From the NCBI GenBank assembly GCA_021234155.1, contig JAJEKV010000003.1, positions 8,680,413 through 8,744,412 of the forward strand: 64,000 bases of DNA, read 5' to 3'. This DNA comes from Isoetes taiwanensis (Eukaryota; Streptophyta; Lycopodiopsida; Isoetales; Isoetaceae). Below are positions 1-10,859 of this stretch, one piece after another. Positions within the stretch are counted from its first letter, which is position 1; every line of letters begins with the position of its first letter. The notes beneath the pieces are model-generated. The model did not search any database, was not told the DNA's origin, and worked only from the letters and a program-made list of their open reading frames with translations. The translations under genes were made by a program, and so were the position numbers.

Positions 1-184
1 AATCTCCTGGGTGCTCGACCTCCGCCTTAGCTGCTAGTTAATTAGCTTACTTTTTAATTTTTTTTGTGCATTATTTGCTTAATTAGGCTGCCTCCAAAAG
101 GATTAAAAATGTCAATTTCTTAAGTATTTCTGGCCTTCTTCCTGTGTTCTGGATATGTTTTGTTTGTTTTATGATTGGGTTTGT

Positions 185-490
185 CTATGCGCGCATGGAA
201 ACAAAGGTTTTTTTAGTACTTGTCCTTGCTTAGCCTATCCGCGCATAGACACAAATCTTTTTTTTTAAGCTTAGCCTATGCGTGCATAGACACAAAGCTT
301 TTTTTCTCACGCTTGTCTATGCGCGCATGGGCTTCAGCCTTTTTTTTAATGTGAGCCTATGCGCGCATGGGCATAACGCTTTTATTGAAGGTCGCCTATG
401 CGCCCATGGGCTCAAAGCTTTTCTTTTGTAGTATGCCTATGTCACTATTGGGGATAAGATTTTTTGAATTGGTTGGCTATGCGCGCGCGC
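185..490. repeat. Eight phased copies of a 14-bp palindrome
   Basis: Eight copies of a motif with consensus CTATGCGCGCATRG start at 185, 235, 276, 317, 357, 396, 437 and 477. After the first, the spacing is 39-41 bp, about four helical turns. The intervening DNA is T-rich. The last two copies are degenerate. The stretch 1-522 shows no convincing exon and is probably the intron upstream of the exon at 523, whose acceptor lies just before it. The same motif recurs in two later introns of the same gene. Confidence 0.9.
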
Positions 491-2559
491 GTTTTGATAC
501 TTTACTGTTCTTAATATTTCAGTAAGAAGAGAAGCCTTGCACGGAGTAGCCAGGATGATGAAGGTGGATCCTCCCAAAAGGCAGCCAGGAAGTGGAGGAC
601 GATGAAGGACAAGAGTCAGGATGCAGTTCTGCCTCCAAGTCAGCAGCAATTTCAGGAGGCCGAAGATGGCTCCTATTTTTGTAAGGATCAGCAGTGGTTG
701 CTTGTCAGGGGTACCGGTGATCCAGCAACTGCACATTTTTTGTATTTGTACATTTGTGTTGAGACCGGCAAGCAAACACAAGACCTGGAAAGCTTCAAAA
801 GATGTGGCAGGCTCGTGGATGCTGATCTGTTTGGGATGTTCCACATCAAGTGCACAACCATCACCAAGGGCAGTGAACATGTATATTCTGTGGACAGTTC
901 ATTTTTTAAGCTGAGTTTGTCTTCTCCAGAAGATATGCAAGGCTACATTCAGGCAAGAATGGAGTAAAATTGTAAGTGTTATTTTCCTATATGCGAAGAC
1001 TTTACCAACATATTTGGTCTATGACATCATAGGTTTTGTTTGCAGGATCTTGTTTCGATACTAAAGGATCTTCTTTTGAACAAGGATCCTCTATTAAGTT
1101 CTAGCGCACCTCCTGCTAAACTGATGAAGGATGCCATGCCTCAAGTTCTCAAGCTAATCCTCCCCAGAATCTCAGAAACTGTTGAGGTGGAAACAGTGGA
1201 TGAAGACGAACCTTCGGAGCCCGAATCCGAAGAGGAAGAGTTTGAAGTTGAAGTGGTGGAGAGGCCAGGAAAAAAAAAAGCCAAAAGAAATTATTATAAG
1301 GCAGGCCTGGTGACTGACACTGCTCCACCAACTAGCAAGGCATCTAAAAAAGCCACTAAGGTAGTTTTGCCTCCAGCACCGGGTACAAGGATTGCCAGTA
1401 AGGAAAAAGACATGGCTTCTAGGAAGCTCGAAGAAATTGAGCTGAGATGTCGTGTAGCTGGGATCATGCACCTGCAGGTTGACTGTGTTAAGTTGTGCCC
1501 TAAGGATGAGTCTGGTGAGAGACCTTTGCAAGTGCGAAAAATTTACTCTGGTCATTTGTCTGCTCTTAAGGAACGCATAAGGGACAGACCAAATGCAGAA
1601 TAGCACTGCACATTTGCATTGTTGACCCTTTCCAGTGCACGAAAAGGGATCAAATATTTGCATTTGTTTACATGGTTGTCACTGACTCTGAAGCCAAGTT
1701 GCTTGCTATGAGCCATAATGTGGACAATGAATATCGGATGAGCATGAGCTTCACTGACAAAATTAAGTTTATGCATAAGGAATATGAGCTTTTTAGGTCG
1801 GAGCATCAGGGTGACAAATATATCAAGGATAATCAAAACCTTTATCTGGCTCTTAAAGAGCAGTGTGCTACAGAGTGTTGCTTAACATGCAACTCCACTG
1901 ATGCCAGAGCATCTCTTGTGAAGTACGACAACTACTTCCAACTAGCTTTTAGGCATGGACGTGTAAGATAACTTTCTTCTCCAAGTTTTTTGACCATAAA
2001 ATAGCTGTGAAATTTTCTTACCTTTATTTCTTTCTTGTTCCTTTTTAGGTCTGGGAACTTCAAGAAAATGTTTTTGATATGTTTGCTGAGGGTACTCTGA
2101 AATCCAAAGGAAAGGTGAAGGATTCAAAAAGAAAAAGAACTGAACCTGCAAAACAGAAGGACATGGGTATCATGGTCTAGAGGGAAAAGCAGGGCTTAAA
2201 AAATACAGAAAAAGTTTGTGCGGTGCTGCAGAAGGTGGTCAATGGCCAATTTACCTTGGAAGAGATGCAGGGTGAATTCAAACAGTAAGTTAAATTCCTG
2301 ATCCAGAACACTAGCCATTTCTTGTTGGTAGTTTACGTTCCAGAGTTTTTTAAGACTCCTTAGTTTTGCAGCCAAAAGGATTGTGCACTCTGTCAGCAGC
2401 AACTCATGGTCCACCTTAACTGTGACGCCTGGGAAAAAGTTAAAGAATTGTATCCTACATGGTCGTCGGATGAAAAAATAAACCAATACGCTTCAATATT
2501 CACGAACTGGGTAAAATTTGTTGTTCCCCTACTTATCTTGCTTTGGACTTGTTGTGTGC

Positions 2560-2728
2560 CTATGCGCGCATAGCACTACAAGAAGTCCGTTACTGTGGTG
2601 CTATGCGCGCATAGGCTGACACTTAGAACTTTTGTTTTCTTGTTCTTACTAAAGCTGTTTTCTTGTTGTGTGCCTATCCGCGCATAGCACCACAAGAAGT
2701 CCGTTACTGTGTTGCTATGCGCGCATAG
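2560..2728. repeat. Four intronic copies of the 14-bp palindrome
   Basis: Copies of CTATGCGCGCATAG or a one-base variant start at 2560, 2601, 2674 and 2715, inside the intron 2511-2787. They form two pairs, each with exactly 41 bp between starts, the same phasing as the cluster at 185-490. The pairs arose by a tandem duplication of about 114 bp. Confidence 0.9.
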
Positions 2729-3239
2729 GATGACACTTAGAACTTTCGTCTTCTTGTTCTTACTAAAGCTGTGTTCTGTGGTTTTAGAAAAAGAAGGACC
2801 TGATGCCGCCAGGGTTTCTTAACATGGTTAGACTTGCTAAGGAAGAGCGCGCCAAGCTAAAGAAGAAGGAAGAAGCTGAGCAAAGTTTTGTACCAACATA
2901 ATTTGAAAGGTTTGACATGTTTGGCCAGAATTGTTTATACCAGATATATCATGGAAATTGTGTCAAAATTGACCATACATTGAAACCTGGCAATTATTCG
3001 TTGTGTATTGCTGATATTCCTTATGGGTTCAAGCTACCTGATAGTCAAGGAGATGACTCTCCATTTACTTATGCTGAATTTGATTCTTTCTTGAGACGTT
3101 TCGTCAAAATAAATACTGCACCGCTTTGAAGGATAATAGTTTTTCATTCAAGTAATCAGGCAGGTATGGTACAAGCTGCAATGAGAGAGCACTGCAAAGC
3201 TGGTTACGAGCCTGCCATTTGGTAATTTATTTCTTTTTG

Positions 3240-3253
3240 CTATGCGCGCATAG
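3240..3253. repeat. Single 14-bp palindrome in the last intron
   Basis: A perfect CTATGCGCGCATAG lies in the 62-bp intron 3222-3283, between the target loop and motif I exons of the methyltransferase gene. I see no copy between here and 8.7 kb. Confidence 0.9.
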
Positions 3254-4225
3254 CACCCAATAACTCATTGGTTGCGGTTGCAGGTTGAAGACGAATGTAA
3301 GAGGAAATGGAGGTGGTGCAAGGCTTGTGAATGTTTGGGAACAGATGCACATTGGTTACCACAGCATTGGTGGGCAGAGAAGCATTTTGCACTATAATAC
3401 TGCTGGAATGGATTTGCGTAATGCGTTTCAATTCCCAACAGTCATTCAAAAATTAACAGACCCAGTACACCAGGGTCGTATAGTCAATCCTTATCAGAAG
3501 CCTCAACAGCTTATTAATACCCTTCTAGAGATGTTTTCACAGCCAGGTGACTGGGTCGTCGATGCCTTCTCAGGGTCAGGGACCACCTTGGCTTGTGCTT
3601 TAAAAAAGGGTCGCAACTGCCTTGCAATTGATTTTGATAAGGATTCTGTGGTTTATATAAAATCCAGAATAAGTTCTCTGCACAACCTGCCAGATGAAAA
3701 GCAGGAGGTTGGCCTTAAGGATAAGGATGGTAATCCCGCATCTTCAAGCTCAGAGCCTTTGCCGCCACTCATCGGGAACACCAACGATCCGGCCGAGTTC
3801 GTCGAGCTTGTTCCTGTAGAAGAGCTTCAAAAGGTTGTGGAAGAGAAGGATGCCTCAGACACTGAGGAAGTTATTCCTGACAACTCTACTAAGGTTCTCT
3901 CTCCTGCAGATTCTGATGAAGAACTTGTTCACACGGATCCTCCTCTTGATATTTAATGTGTGCTAAAAAAAGAACATTTTTTTAAGTGCCTATATTATTG
4001 TATTAAATTAATATAACTTTGTGACATTCTTCCTTCCCTTTGTATTTTTGTGTCGTAAGAAAGTGCATCTTCTTAGTGTGTCTTAACACAAAATCTGTCG
4101 CCCGCTTTTAAAATTGGCCATATTTGGAATGCAACTTTATTTTTTGGAGTTGTTTTTTTTAAATGGTCAAAACTGTCGAATTTACGTTTTTTTTAAAAAG
4201 GAATCTGCAATTGCACCACAGGTCA

Positions 4226-4723
4226 TTAGTGCGTTTGCACCGTCACCTTGTTAACTGTCCACTTATCCTCCCACCTCGCAAACTTGCTAGGAGCATCCAC
4301 TTTATCAGCGCCATTTCCTTTTCCCTTCTTAATCGATGCATGTTGCCTCTTAATTAGTTGGGATTTAGGTGGAGGCAAAACTGTAGGCGATGGCGAAGTA
4401 GAGGTATGAGGTGACTGAGAATTCAGATTTGGCGCTGCTTTTGATTGTGCAGGAAAAGGAGGTAGTCGAGAATTTAGATTTAGTGCTGCTCTTGAATGCG
4501 CAGGAACATGATAAGTTGGTGGAATGGGATATTGGCTCAGAGGAGGAACATATCCTTCGTACAGATTCTGAGTATAAGTACCACTAAGAAATGGATTTGG
4601 AAGTTGGGAACGACGTGTTGGAATCTTTACAGGACGCACTACATTTGGCTCAACATATGAAAGAGAGACTTGGGATTCTGGAGTAGAGAAGACAATGTCA
4701 ATTGGAGAATCCCTGGAATCCAT
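4226..4723 (-). CDS. Proline/serine-rich hypothetical exon
   Basis: A 165-codon reading frame converges on the methyltransferase gene. The protein is rich in Pro, Ser and Asn and contains an internal imperfect repeat around AALNLNSRLPPFP and AAPNLNSQSPH. A basic segment (LIKRQHASIKKGKGNG) precedes the end. The sequence before the ATG (minus strand) is T-rich and ends TTGTAG, so this may be a later exon rather than a first one. I do not recognise the family. The location between two transposon-type genes suggests an accessory ORF of a mobile element, but that is inference. Confidence 0.4.
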   Translation of the reverse strand: MDSRDSPIDIVFSTPESQVSLSYVEPNVVRPVKIPTRRSQLPNPFLSGTYTQNLYEGYVPPLSQYPIPPTYHVPAHSRAALNLNSRLPPFPAQSKAAPNLNSQSPHTSTSPSPTVLPPPKSQLIKRQHASIKKGKGNGADKVDAPSKFARWEDKWTVNKVTVQTH

Positions 4724-6160
4724 GCCTACAACATTTTGAACAAAAAATTTATAAAATTAAGCAATCCTACAAAGTGATTACATGAAAAGAATCAATGCAA
4801 GGTTACTACAATGACACAAAAATTGAAGAATTCAATTACCTACCTCAATTTCTGATGCAATTCGTGATTTCTGATGCAATTTGTGTGACGTAAAAGCCTG
4901 AAGAATGGTGTATGTTGTTACTGAAGCACTCCTCATATCAAAACAACCTCTGCAAATTACCCAATTAGCACTTTAGAACATCAGAAAACATTTGGAAATT
5001 ATATTACTTTACCATCTCATCAATCACGACAGGCTCTGAATTCTCTGCTGCTGCACCTCCCTGTGTCATAAAGTGGAATTTTATAATCGGAGGAGCGATT
5101 TCGCGGGCTTCATAGAGGGCGGGAAGAACACGAGCAGAGCAAAATTTTCTTGCCTGTTCTGTAGGCCCTAATTGTCAGCCAAATCAGCCGACAATTGAAC
5201 GCCCAATTTCCATTGCCACATTGGCAATGAGGTAGCAACTGTCACGGGAAATGGAATCGGAGGTCAGGCAATCGAGGCAAACATGGCAAATTTTGATAGG
5301 GTGTGGGCTAACGGACATCATTTAATTGCCAATGTCGAATTTGGCCCTAAGAATAACGAAATATAGGCGTAATTTGACCCACTCGTGTATTATGTGCTAG
5401 GTAACCGGCCGGATCGAGGGGTTTCCGGCCGGCTACCCAGCGTGAACCGCGAGTCCCTTGAAATTCCGGTGATGACGTGGCAATTTTTTTCTTTTCGTGT
5501 CTGGCGTGGCAATTCTTTTCCCCTTTTCTCCCCTGCGACGGAGGAGGACGCTGAAGCATTGGCGATGGCGATCCGTCGATTTACTGAGGCGCTTGACGTT
5601 CTTTCTTGATTTTCAGGTTCGGCAGCATGGCGCCATTGTTTTTAGTGGTCTTTTTTTTTGTTTTGTGATGTTTTGACGTTCTTTTTTTTTGTTTTTGTAG
5701 GTTCTGAGGCAGCCCAGACTTCAGGCATCAAGATATTGTGTTTTTTTGATGATTTTGAAGGTCATTGGTAACTGGCGACTTCCGAGCTGAAGGATTTAGC
5801 AGTTCAGACTGCATTTTGATGAGTTTTTTGCGATTTTTGGCGAGTTTTATGAAGTCTGAGCTGCCGGCATTTACTAGATCAGTAATCTTTGAGGAGTTCT
5901 TGAAGACTTTGTTAAGTTCTGGCGAGTTCTTGACGTTTTTGGCGACTTTGGAGTCCGGGTTGCGGCATTTACTGTTGCATGCAGACTTTACTTGGATTTT
6001 CATAATCTTTGGCGAGTTTCGAGTCCGGAGTTGCGGCATTTACTGGCATGCAGAGTTTACTTGCACAGGTAATGTTTTTGTGTTGAATGCAGAGTTTAGT
6101 TGCAGAGTTTAAACTAAGACTGTAATGTTTTGTTGCAGAATTGTTTCTAAGTTGTAAGAA
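4724..6160. other. Gene-poor interval
   Basis: No supportable coding exon. A GC-rich stretch at about 5405-5440 contains two CCGGCCGG motifs about 24 bp apart. From 5610 to 6130 short phrases such as GGCGAGTT and GCGGCATTTACT recur, probably decayed tandem repeats. This region could hold the promoter of the recombinase gene at 6161. Confidence 0.4.
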
Positions 6161-8610
6161 ATGACAGAATCAAGGTCGATGCTGCTGTTTGTTTGTTGTT
6201 TCCTTGTAATTCGGCTTACTGATTCATTTGTGAGTATCAGTCCTTCATTCGCTTTGGTAGATGACTCACTCTTGGATGACACTGCACTTGAAGATGAAAC
6301 TGTCTGTGCTGATGAGATAATTCAGACCACAAATCCTGCAGCTGTAGAAAGTTTTATTAAAGATGTTCAGCAGTTGCCATGGTTTAGTAAAGGGTTTATT
6401 GAAAGACCAGATTCAACTAAAGGTAAGTCCAAGGAATTTGCTGATTTGGATGAACAGATGTTAGAGGAAGTAGACAAGGGTGGGAAGGACAGATCTAGTA
6501 AACAGAATAATTGGGCAAGGAAGAAATTCGATGCTTGGCGAAAATTTGTCAAGGATGACATTAATGTTCCACAGATTGACCTGTCAGTTCCAATTGAAGA
6601 TATACCTCATGTTGAGCTGAATGAGATGCTAGTGAGGTTTCTGCTCCAAGTCAGAAAAAAGGATGGTTCTTTGTTTCCCGCCGGCAGGTAATATTTTAAC
6701 ATTAATTGTTTAGTTTTTTTTATGGTATTTATTCGATTGTTTGCTTTTGCAGTTTGAATTGTTTGTTGAAGGCAGTAGGGAGGATTGTGCACAAAAGACA
6801 GGAATCAAAGATGGCTGTAAGTGGGGTACGAGTAGAAGGGTTCAATACCTTGTGAGATCCCTTGTTTGTTAGAGCTAGGCTTGCATTTGTTGCATCTGCA
6901 GACATTTCTAGGAAGGCAGGTGTAGGGGTAAAGGAAAAGAAGGCTCAGGCAATTCCCTATAATTGTGAAAGGGATCTGCTTGCAGATATCGATTATAAGA
7001 TAGAGACTCCTCGAGGTGTTCAGAGACGTTTGTGTTTTTATTTGTGCTCTAGATTTGCCATTAGGGGAGCTGGCGAGTTGTATGAAGTCAAAGATGTTGA
7101 CTTGACACTTGGATCTGATGGTAGCTCAGAGTATGTCATGTATAATGAGAGGACTAGTAAAACATGGGGAACATCTGTGACGCGCTATGATCCAAGCCAC
7201 TTTAGACCTGCCATTTGGAGCTTTGAGGAGGATTTTTTGCTTACATACAAGCAATACATTCGGCATCTTCCTCCTAAAGAGAACGCTGCTCCAAGGCCGT
7301 TATTTCTGCAGCCAATTGCAAACTATAAACCTCCAGGGGGTAAGTTTTAATTTATGTCCTTTCGATTTTTATTTGTTTTTTAATTTTCTGTTTTTCTTGT
7401 TTCAGTCTTGGTTTAGTAGAGGTAGAGTTGGTGAGAAAGGTATTTCGAAGTGGATAAAAGAAATGGGAGCATTTCTTGATGTCGATATCTGCAATAAAAG
7501 TGGTCGCGTGTCGACTGTTACGCGTATGTCAATGGCTGGGGTTCCTCCAGAGATTGGGAAGTTAGTTACAGGCCATCGGAAGACAGAGTCGTATGAAAGT
7601 ACGTGCACGTCTTTAATTCTGTTTGTTTTTTATTTTATTTACTGATTATGTGCACATTACTGTTGCAAGTATGATCGAAGCAAGGATATTCAAGTGAATG
7701 CTGCTATGAGTGTGAATAGCAAGCCGTATAATGATGACGGCAGTTTGAGGTTATATTCGGATGTGCTTGCTGAAATGATGAAAATGAAAGAAAACTCAAT
7801 GCTTGGTTCGCATTCCTCTAAGTGCTTGGTTTCTCCAGATAGTGCTGCTCCAGATATTCCTGGCCCAGGTAAATTTAGTCTAGTTCTTCTTTAATTTGAG
7901 TTTATTCAAGATGTCATCTAGTTTATCTAGTAATCATGTAGGTCCTATTCATATTGCAAGTCCTATTCATGCTAGTTCATCTAGCGATCATGTAAGTAAC
8001 CTGTCAAGTGTCGCTGTGCCTACTACTCCAGGTAAATTTAGTCTAGTTTTTCTTTAATTTGAGTTTATTCAAGATGTCATCTAGTTTATCTAGTGATCAT
8101 GTAGGTCCTATTCATATTGCAGGTCCTATTCATGCTAGTTCATCTAGCGATCATGTGAGTAACCTGTCAAGTGCCGCTGTGCCTACTGCTCGAGGTAAAT
8201 TTAGTCTAATTTTTTCTTTAATTTGAGTTTATTGAAGATGTTAAATTGTTGCAGGTCCTGCTTTTGTTGAAGAAAAAGATATGCTTCACGTTGCTGAAGT
8301 GGAAAAGGAACCTGAGTATAAGGGTTTAGTTGATTATGACATGTTCGATAACTTTCTGAAATCGAATAAGCACCTTGAGAAGTACTTTCCACCGACTATT
8401 GAAGTTAAAAATGTTGGTAAGTTTTGCTTTTTATTGTTTATTATTAGTTCTTCAAATTTTGTTGTTTGATTTTGGTTTATTGCTGTTGCAGGTGCCCATT
8501 CTTTTGTTGGCGCTACATTCAATAACTGTACTTTTCTTCAAGTTCCAGATTCCAATGCTTTAGTTCCATACTTGGACAAGGGAAAGGGTATTTTAAATCT
8601 GCCAAATTGA
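6161..8610 (+). pseudogene. Crypton-type tyrosine recombinase, decayed
   Basis: The N-terminal core-binding part has the helical signature of Crypton/DUF3504 recombinases (NNWARKKFDAWRKFVKDD, then ELNEMLVRFLLQVRKKDG). The catalytic part shows the first Arg in RGAGEL (7063-7065), an Arg box in which the usual His is Lys (NKSGR, 7493-7507), the second box TGHRK (7568-7582), and the nucleophile Tyr ten residues on, just after an intron (7670-7672). C-terminal exons at about 8254-8415 and 8492-8610 end with TGA. Decay: TGA at 6853-6855, an extra G at the donor near 7330 and a faulty acceptor near 7669. These enzymes excise and insert DNA through a phosphotyrosine link. The assignment rests on motif order and spacing. 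Confidence 0.75.
7868..8250. repeat. 163-bp tandem repeat, two copies plus a partial third
   Basis: GGTAAATTTAGTCTA recurs at 7868, 8031 and 8194, giving two full 163-bp units and a partial third. Each unit holds a splice donor, a short intron and a small exon of the recombinase gene, so the exon was duplicated together with its introns. Confidence 0.85.
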
Positions 8611-9509
8611 TGAGGAAAAGTGATGAGCATCACTGTGTTAGAAACTGTGTTACAAACTTTGAGAGATTTGCCAAACAGGTTTACCTTTGAAAGTAATTTT
8701 AGAGGCTTTGTAATTTTGGATGCAGTGCATTGCAATTTTGAAGTAATGTTGTATGCAATGCAATTTTCATGGATTGAATCAATGTAAAAAACAAGTTCAA
8801 GAGTTTCAGTTTATTATGATTGTGATTTAACAGTTAAAAAATTATGAGTGTGATGACTGTAATGGTCTAGTTAAAAAATTATGACTGTAATGGTGTGGTT
8901 AAAAAATTATGACAGTTAAAAAAATATGATTGTAATGGTCTGTTTACTTGTAATGGCAGTGCTCTAAGCGGCGCCGCCAACAAACTTGAAACCCAAAAAA
9001 TTACCTAAAATGAACAAAGCCTCAAAAATCGAGGAATTTCAAGGGACTAGCAGTTTACGCTTAGAGAACTTGTAACTCCAACCCTTTTTGTGGTTCCCCA
9101 AGGTCGAAATTAGGGGGTTCCTCCACATAATTTCCAACTAAAGTTGGAAAAACCAATTTGATAAAAAAACAATGCAGTTTTTTCTCAAAAATCTAATAAG
9201 TGTAGATAAAACCGGTATTTTTGCTGATTAAATAATAAATCTAGATTGGAGACCTTAGAGAAGCAATCATTGATGTATAATATATTTATATTACCCACTT
9301 GTGATACCAGAAACATAAACATGTTTAAGACGATAAGTTATATACATGTTTTAAGAGAATGAGATATCTCTCATTTATATACAGATATTATATACAGTCA
9401 AAACTGCTCTGTCAAAGAAATCCAAGCTGAAATGCAGCTAGCTAGATAGATTCGCAATGTGATGCTGGACTCCTATAAATCGGCAAAACCCTCTTCTGCT
9501 GCAAATCCA
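8611..9509. other. AT-rich intergenic DNA
   Basis: No coding exon is visible. Short direct repeats around GTTAAAAAATTATGA at 8830-8930 look like slippage products. Confidence 0.4.
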
Positions 9510-9603
9510 TTAAACCATGATCAGTTTTCTGATCGGCCCATATGAACCACTAAATGATCCGGGCAAAGGATTTACCACTATCTGAGATTCAGCAGTCTCT
9601 TCT

Positions 9604-9990
9604 TTAGAAATGTTGAAGCAAACCTCCAGAAAAAAGGGAAGATTCACAAGGTATGGCAAGGCAACCTGTATGATCGAAACCAAATTCTTCTTCTGACCTT
9701 TTAAGCAGGCTTTTAAACAGGGGATGGCCAAGGAATGTAATAGGAATTACAAAGCGCTGCATGCGAGATCTGCCAACATAAACAGGGATGCAACCTGCTG
9801 GAACACTAGGTTTATTGGACTTGAAACTGTGGCTACACCTTGCCAAGAAACTTTCAGGCCTCTGGTATTCCAGGCTTACTATTCTGTCCTCCCTAGGGCA
9901 GCTTTTCCAGCGCCTAAGGAGTCCAGAATTTGAAGCAGAATTTTTGCAAATTGATCCGGAACTAGACCACCTTCTGATCACCCTCATCAT
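9604..9990 (-). CDS. SAUR-like auxin-responsive protein
   Basis: A single-exon, 128-residue protein, complete from ATG to stop. A variable basic N-terminus precedes the SAUR domain: PAGCIPVYVG, RFVIPITFLGHPLF, then EEFGFDHTG and LAIPCES near the C-terminus. Length, intronless structure and all the core blocks match the family. In flowering plants SAURs promote acid growth by inhibiting PP2C.D phosphatases and so activating the plasma-membrane proton ATPase; that role is inferred here. A TATA box lies about 90 bp upstream. No break is visible and no neighbour suggests an operon-like context. Confidence 0.92.
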   Translation of the reverse strand: MMRVIRRWSSSGSICKNSASNSGLLRRWKSCPREDRIVSLEYQRPESFLARCSHSFKSNKPSVPAGCIPVYVGRSRMQRFVIPITFLGHPLFKSLLKRSEEEFGFDHTGCLAIPCESSLFSGGLLQHF

Positions 9991-10080
9991 ACACCGGATT
10001 CAAATGTACACAGCTGTAGTGCAACTTTCCTTCTCAGAAACAAAAAACAGAGAATAAAAAACCCTGTTTTAGGGTTGAAA

Positions 10081-10088
10081 TATTTATA
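10081..10088 (-). promoter_or_regulatory. TATA box of the SAUR gene
   Basis: TATAAATA on the minus strand, about 91 bp before the SAUR start codon, the usual distance for a plant core promoter. Confidence 0.6.
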
Positions 10089-10306
10089 GCCCAACCTGGA
10101 CCTGGTTTATGCGGAAAATCCGACCTTCTTCTTTGTCGTCAAGCGTAATTCTTCCAGGCGCCGGAATAAAGAATATGAAGACCTAAAAAAGATTACAGGG
10201 CAAAAATGATACGACCATTTTGTGGAAGGATTAAGAAAAGGATTTTAGGCTCGGGCATGATCGACTAGACGAAGAATTTAAGGCTGAAAGCGAGATTACA
10301 AGAATT

Positions 10307-10490
10307 TTAGTTCCGATTGTCAAAGGAAGAGGATAAAGCACTTGCCTGGGGAAGGTTGGAGCCGTCGTGGCCGCCATAGCCGCCATCAAATCCGATGCAG
10401 GAAATACGGCCGCCATAGCCAGCACCATAATTGCTTTGAAAACCGGTTTCTTGGACACAAACATGTTGCTCGGAAGCGCATGCCTCTTTC
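10307..10490 (-). other. Possible glycine-rich exon
   Basis: One minus-strand frame reads as Gly/Tyr-rich (NYGAGYGGRISCIGF, DGGYGGHDG) and ends at a stop. A similar Gly-rich phrase (YGYGGFIS) is encoded at 31.5-31.7 kb. This could be a captured or decayed exon of a shared source gene; support is weak. Confidence 0.2.
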
Positions 10491-10558
10491 CGTCAAAGGT
10501 CGTGCCGAATTTCTCGTTCCAGCCACCCTTATGTATTATACAAATACAAACACGTAAG

Positions 10559-10850
10559 CCGGAGGTTATGGGACCATTTACAACATACCGAGATGGGTTA
10601 TGGGACAATTTACAAAATACCCAGATGGGGGCAGCCACCCTTACGTATTATACAAACACGTATTACGCTGGGTTTTAACGTTCACGGGAAGCCGAAGCTT
10701 ATGGGACAATTTACAACATACCCAGCTGGGTTATGGGACAATTTACAACATACGCAGATTGGGGCAGAAAGCTTATGGGACAATTTACAACATACCTAGA
10801 TGGGTTATGAGACAATTTACAACATACCCAGATGGGTCCTGCCCCCACCA
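10559..10850. repeat. 32-33-bp minisatellite
   Basis: About six copies of a unit containing TTATGGGACAATTTACAACA and CCCAGATGGG, in two blocks (about 10566-10627 and 10699-10840). A second short duplicated phrase, CACCCTTAYGTATTATACAA, lies between them. The terminal unit runs into a sequence related to 52.85 kb and 62.63 kb (CTGCCCCCACCA, AACTTTACAATG), so the array grew out of a dispersed repeat. Confidence 0.85.
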
Positions 10851-10859
10851 CTGTACCTG

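Larger units (their letters stand above)
523..3956 (+). pseudogene. ParB-like domain fused to beta-class N4/N6 DNA methyltransferase, decayed
   Basis: Exons I can splice in phase: 523-952 (GC donor), 1046-about 1600, a frame change to 1600-1962, 2049-2286, 2372-2510, 2788-3221 and 3284-3956. An N-terminal extension is followed by an acidic, lysine-rich linker. Next comes a ParB-like stretch (RPLQVRKIY, HLSALKERIRDRP), then a helical part (SEAKLLAMSHNVDNEYR). The C-terminal part is an N6_N4_Mtase domain with motif IV ADIPYG (3010-3027) before motif I DAFSGSGTT (3561-3587), the beta-class order, and a target loop between. Such enzymes methylate the exocyclic amine of adenine or cytosine. Breaks: a frameshift near 1600, the ParB Gly-x-His segment apparently missing around 1665, and stops at 2178, 2899 and 3127. 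An upstream first exon probably lies outside the window. ParB-methyltransferase fusions are common in bacteria and phages, so a bacterial origin is inferred. Confidence 0.8.

Noticed and set aside
185-490. CRISPR-like regular repeats
   Set aside because: Repeats are palindromic and variable, spacers are T-rich and alike, no cas genes are present and the context is a plant intron.
1149-1836. Minus-strand frames over the ParB/methyltransferase gene
   Set aside because: Shadows of the plus-strand coding sequence, with no motifs of their own.
9724-10057. Plus-strand frames over the SAUR gene
   Set aside because: Shadows of the minus-strand SAUR coding sequence.
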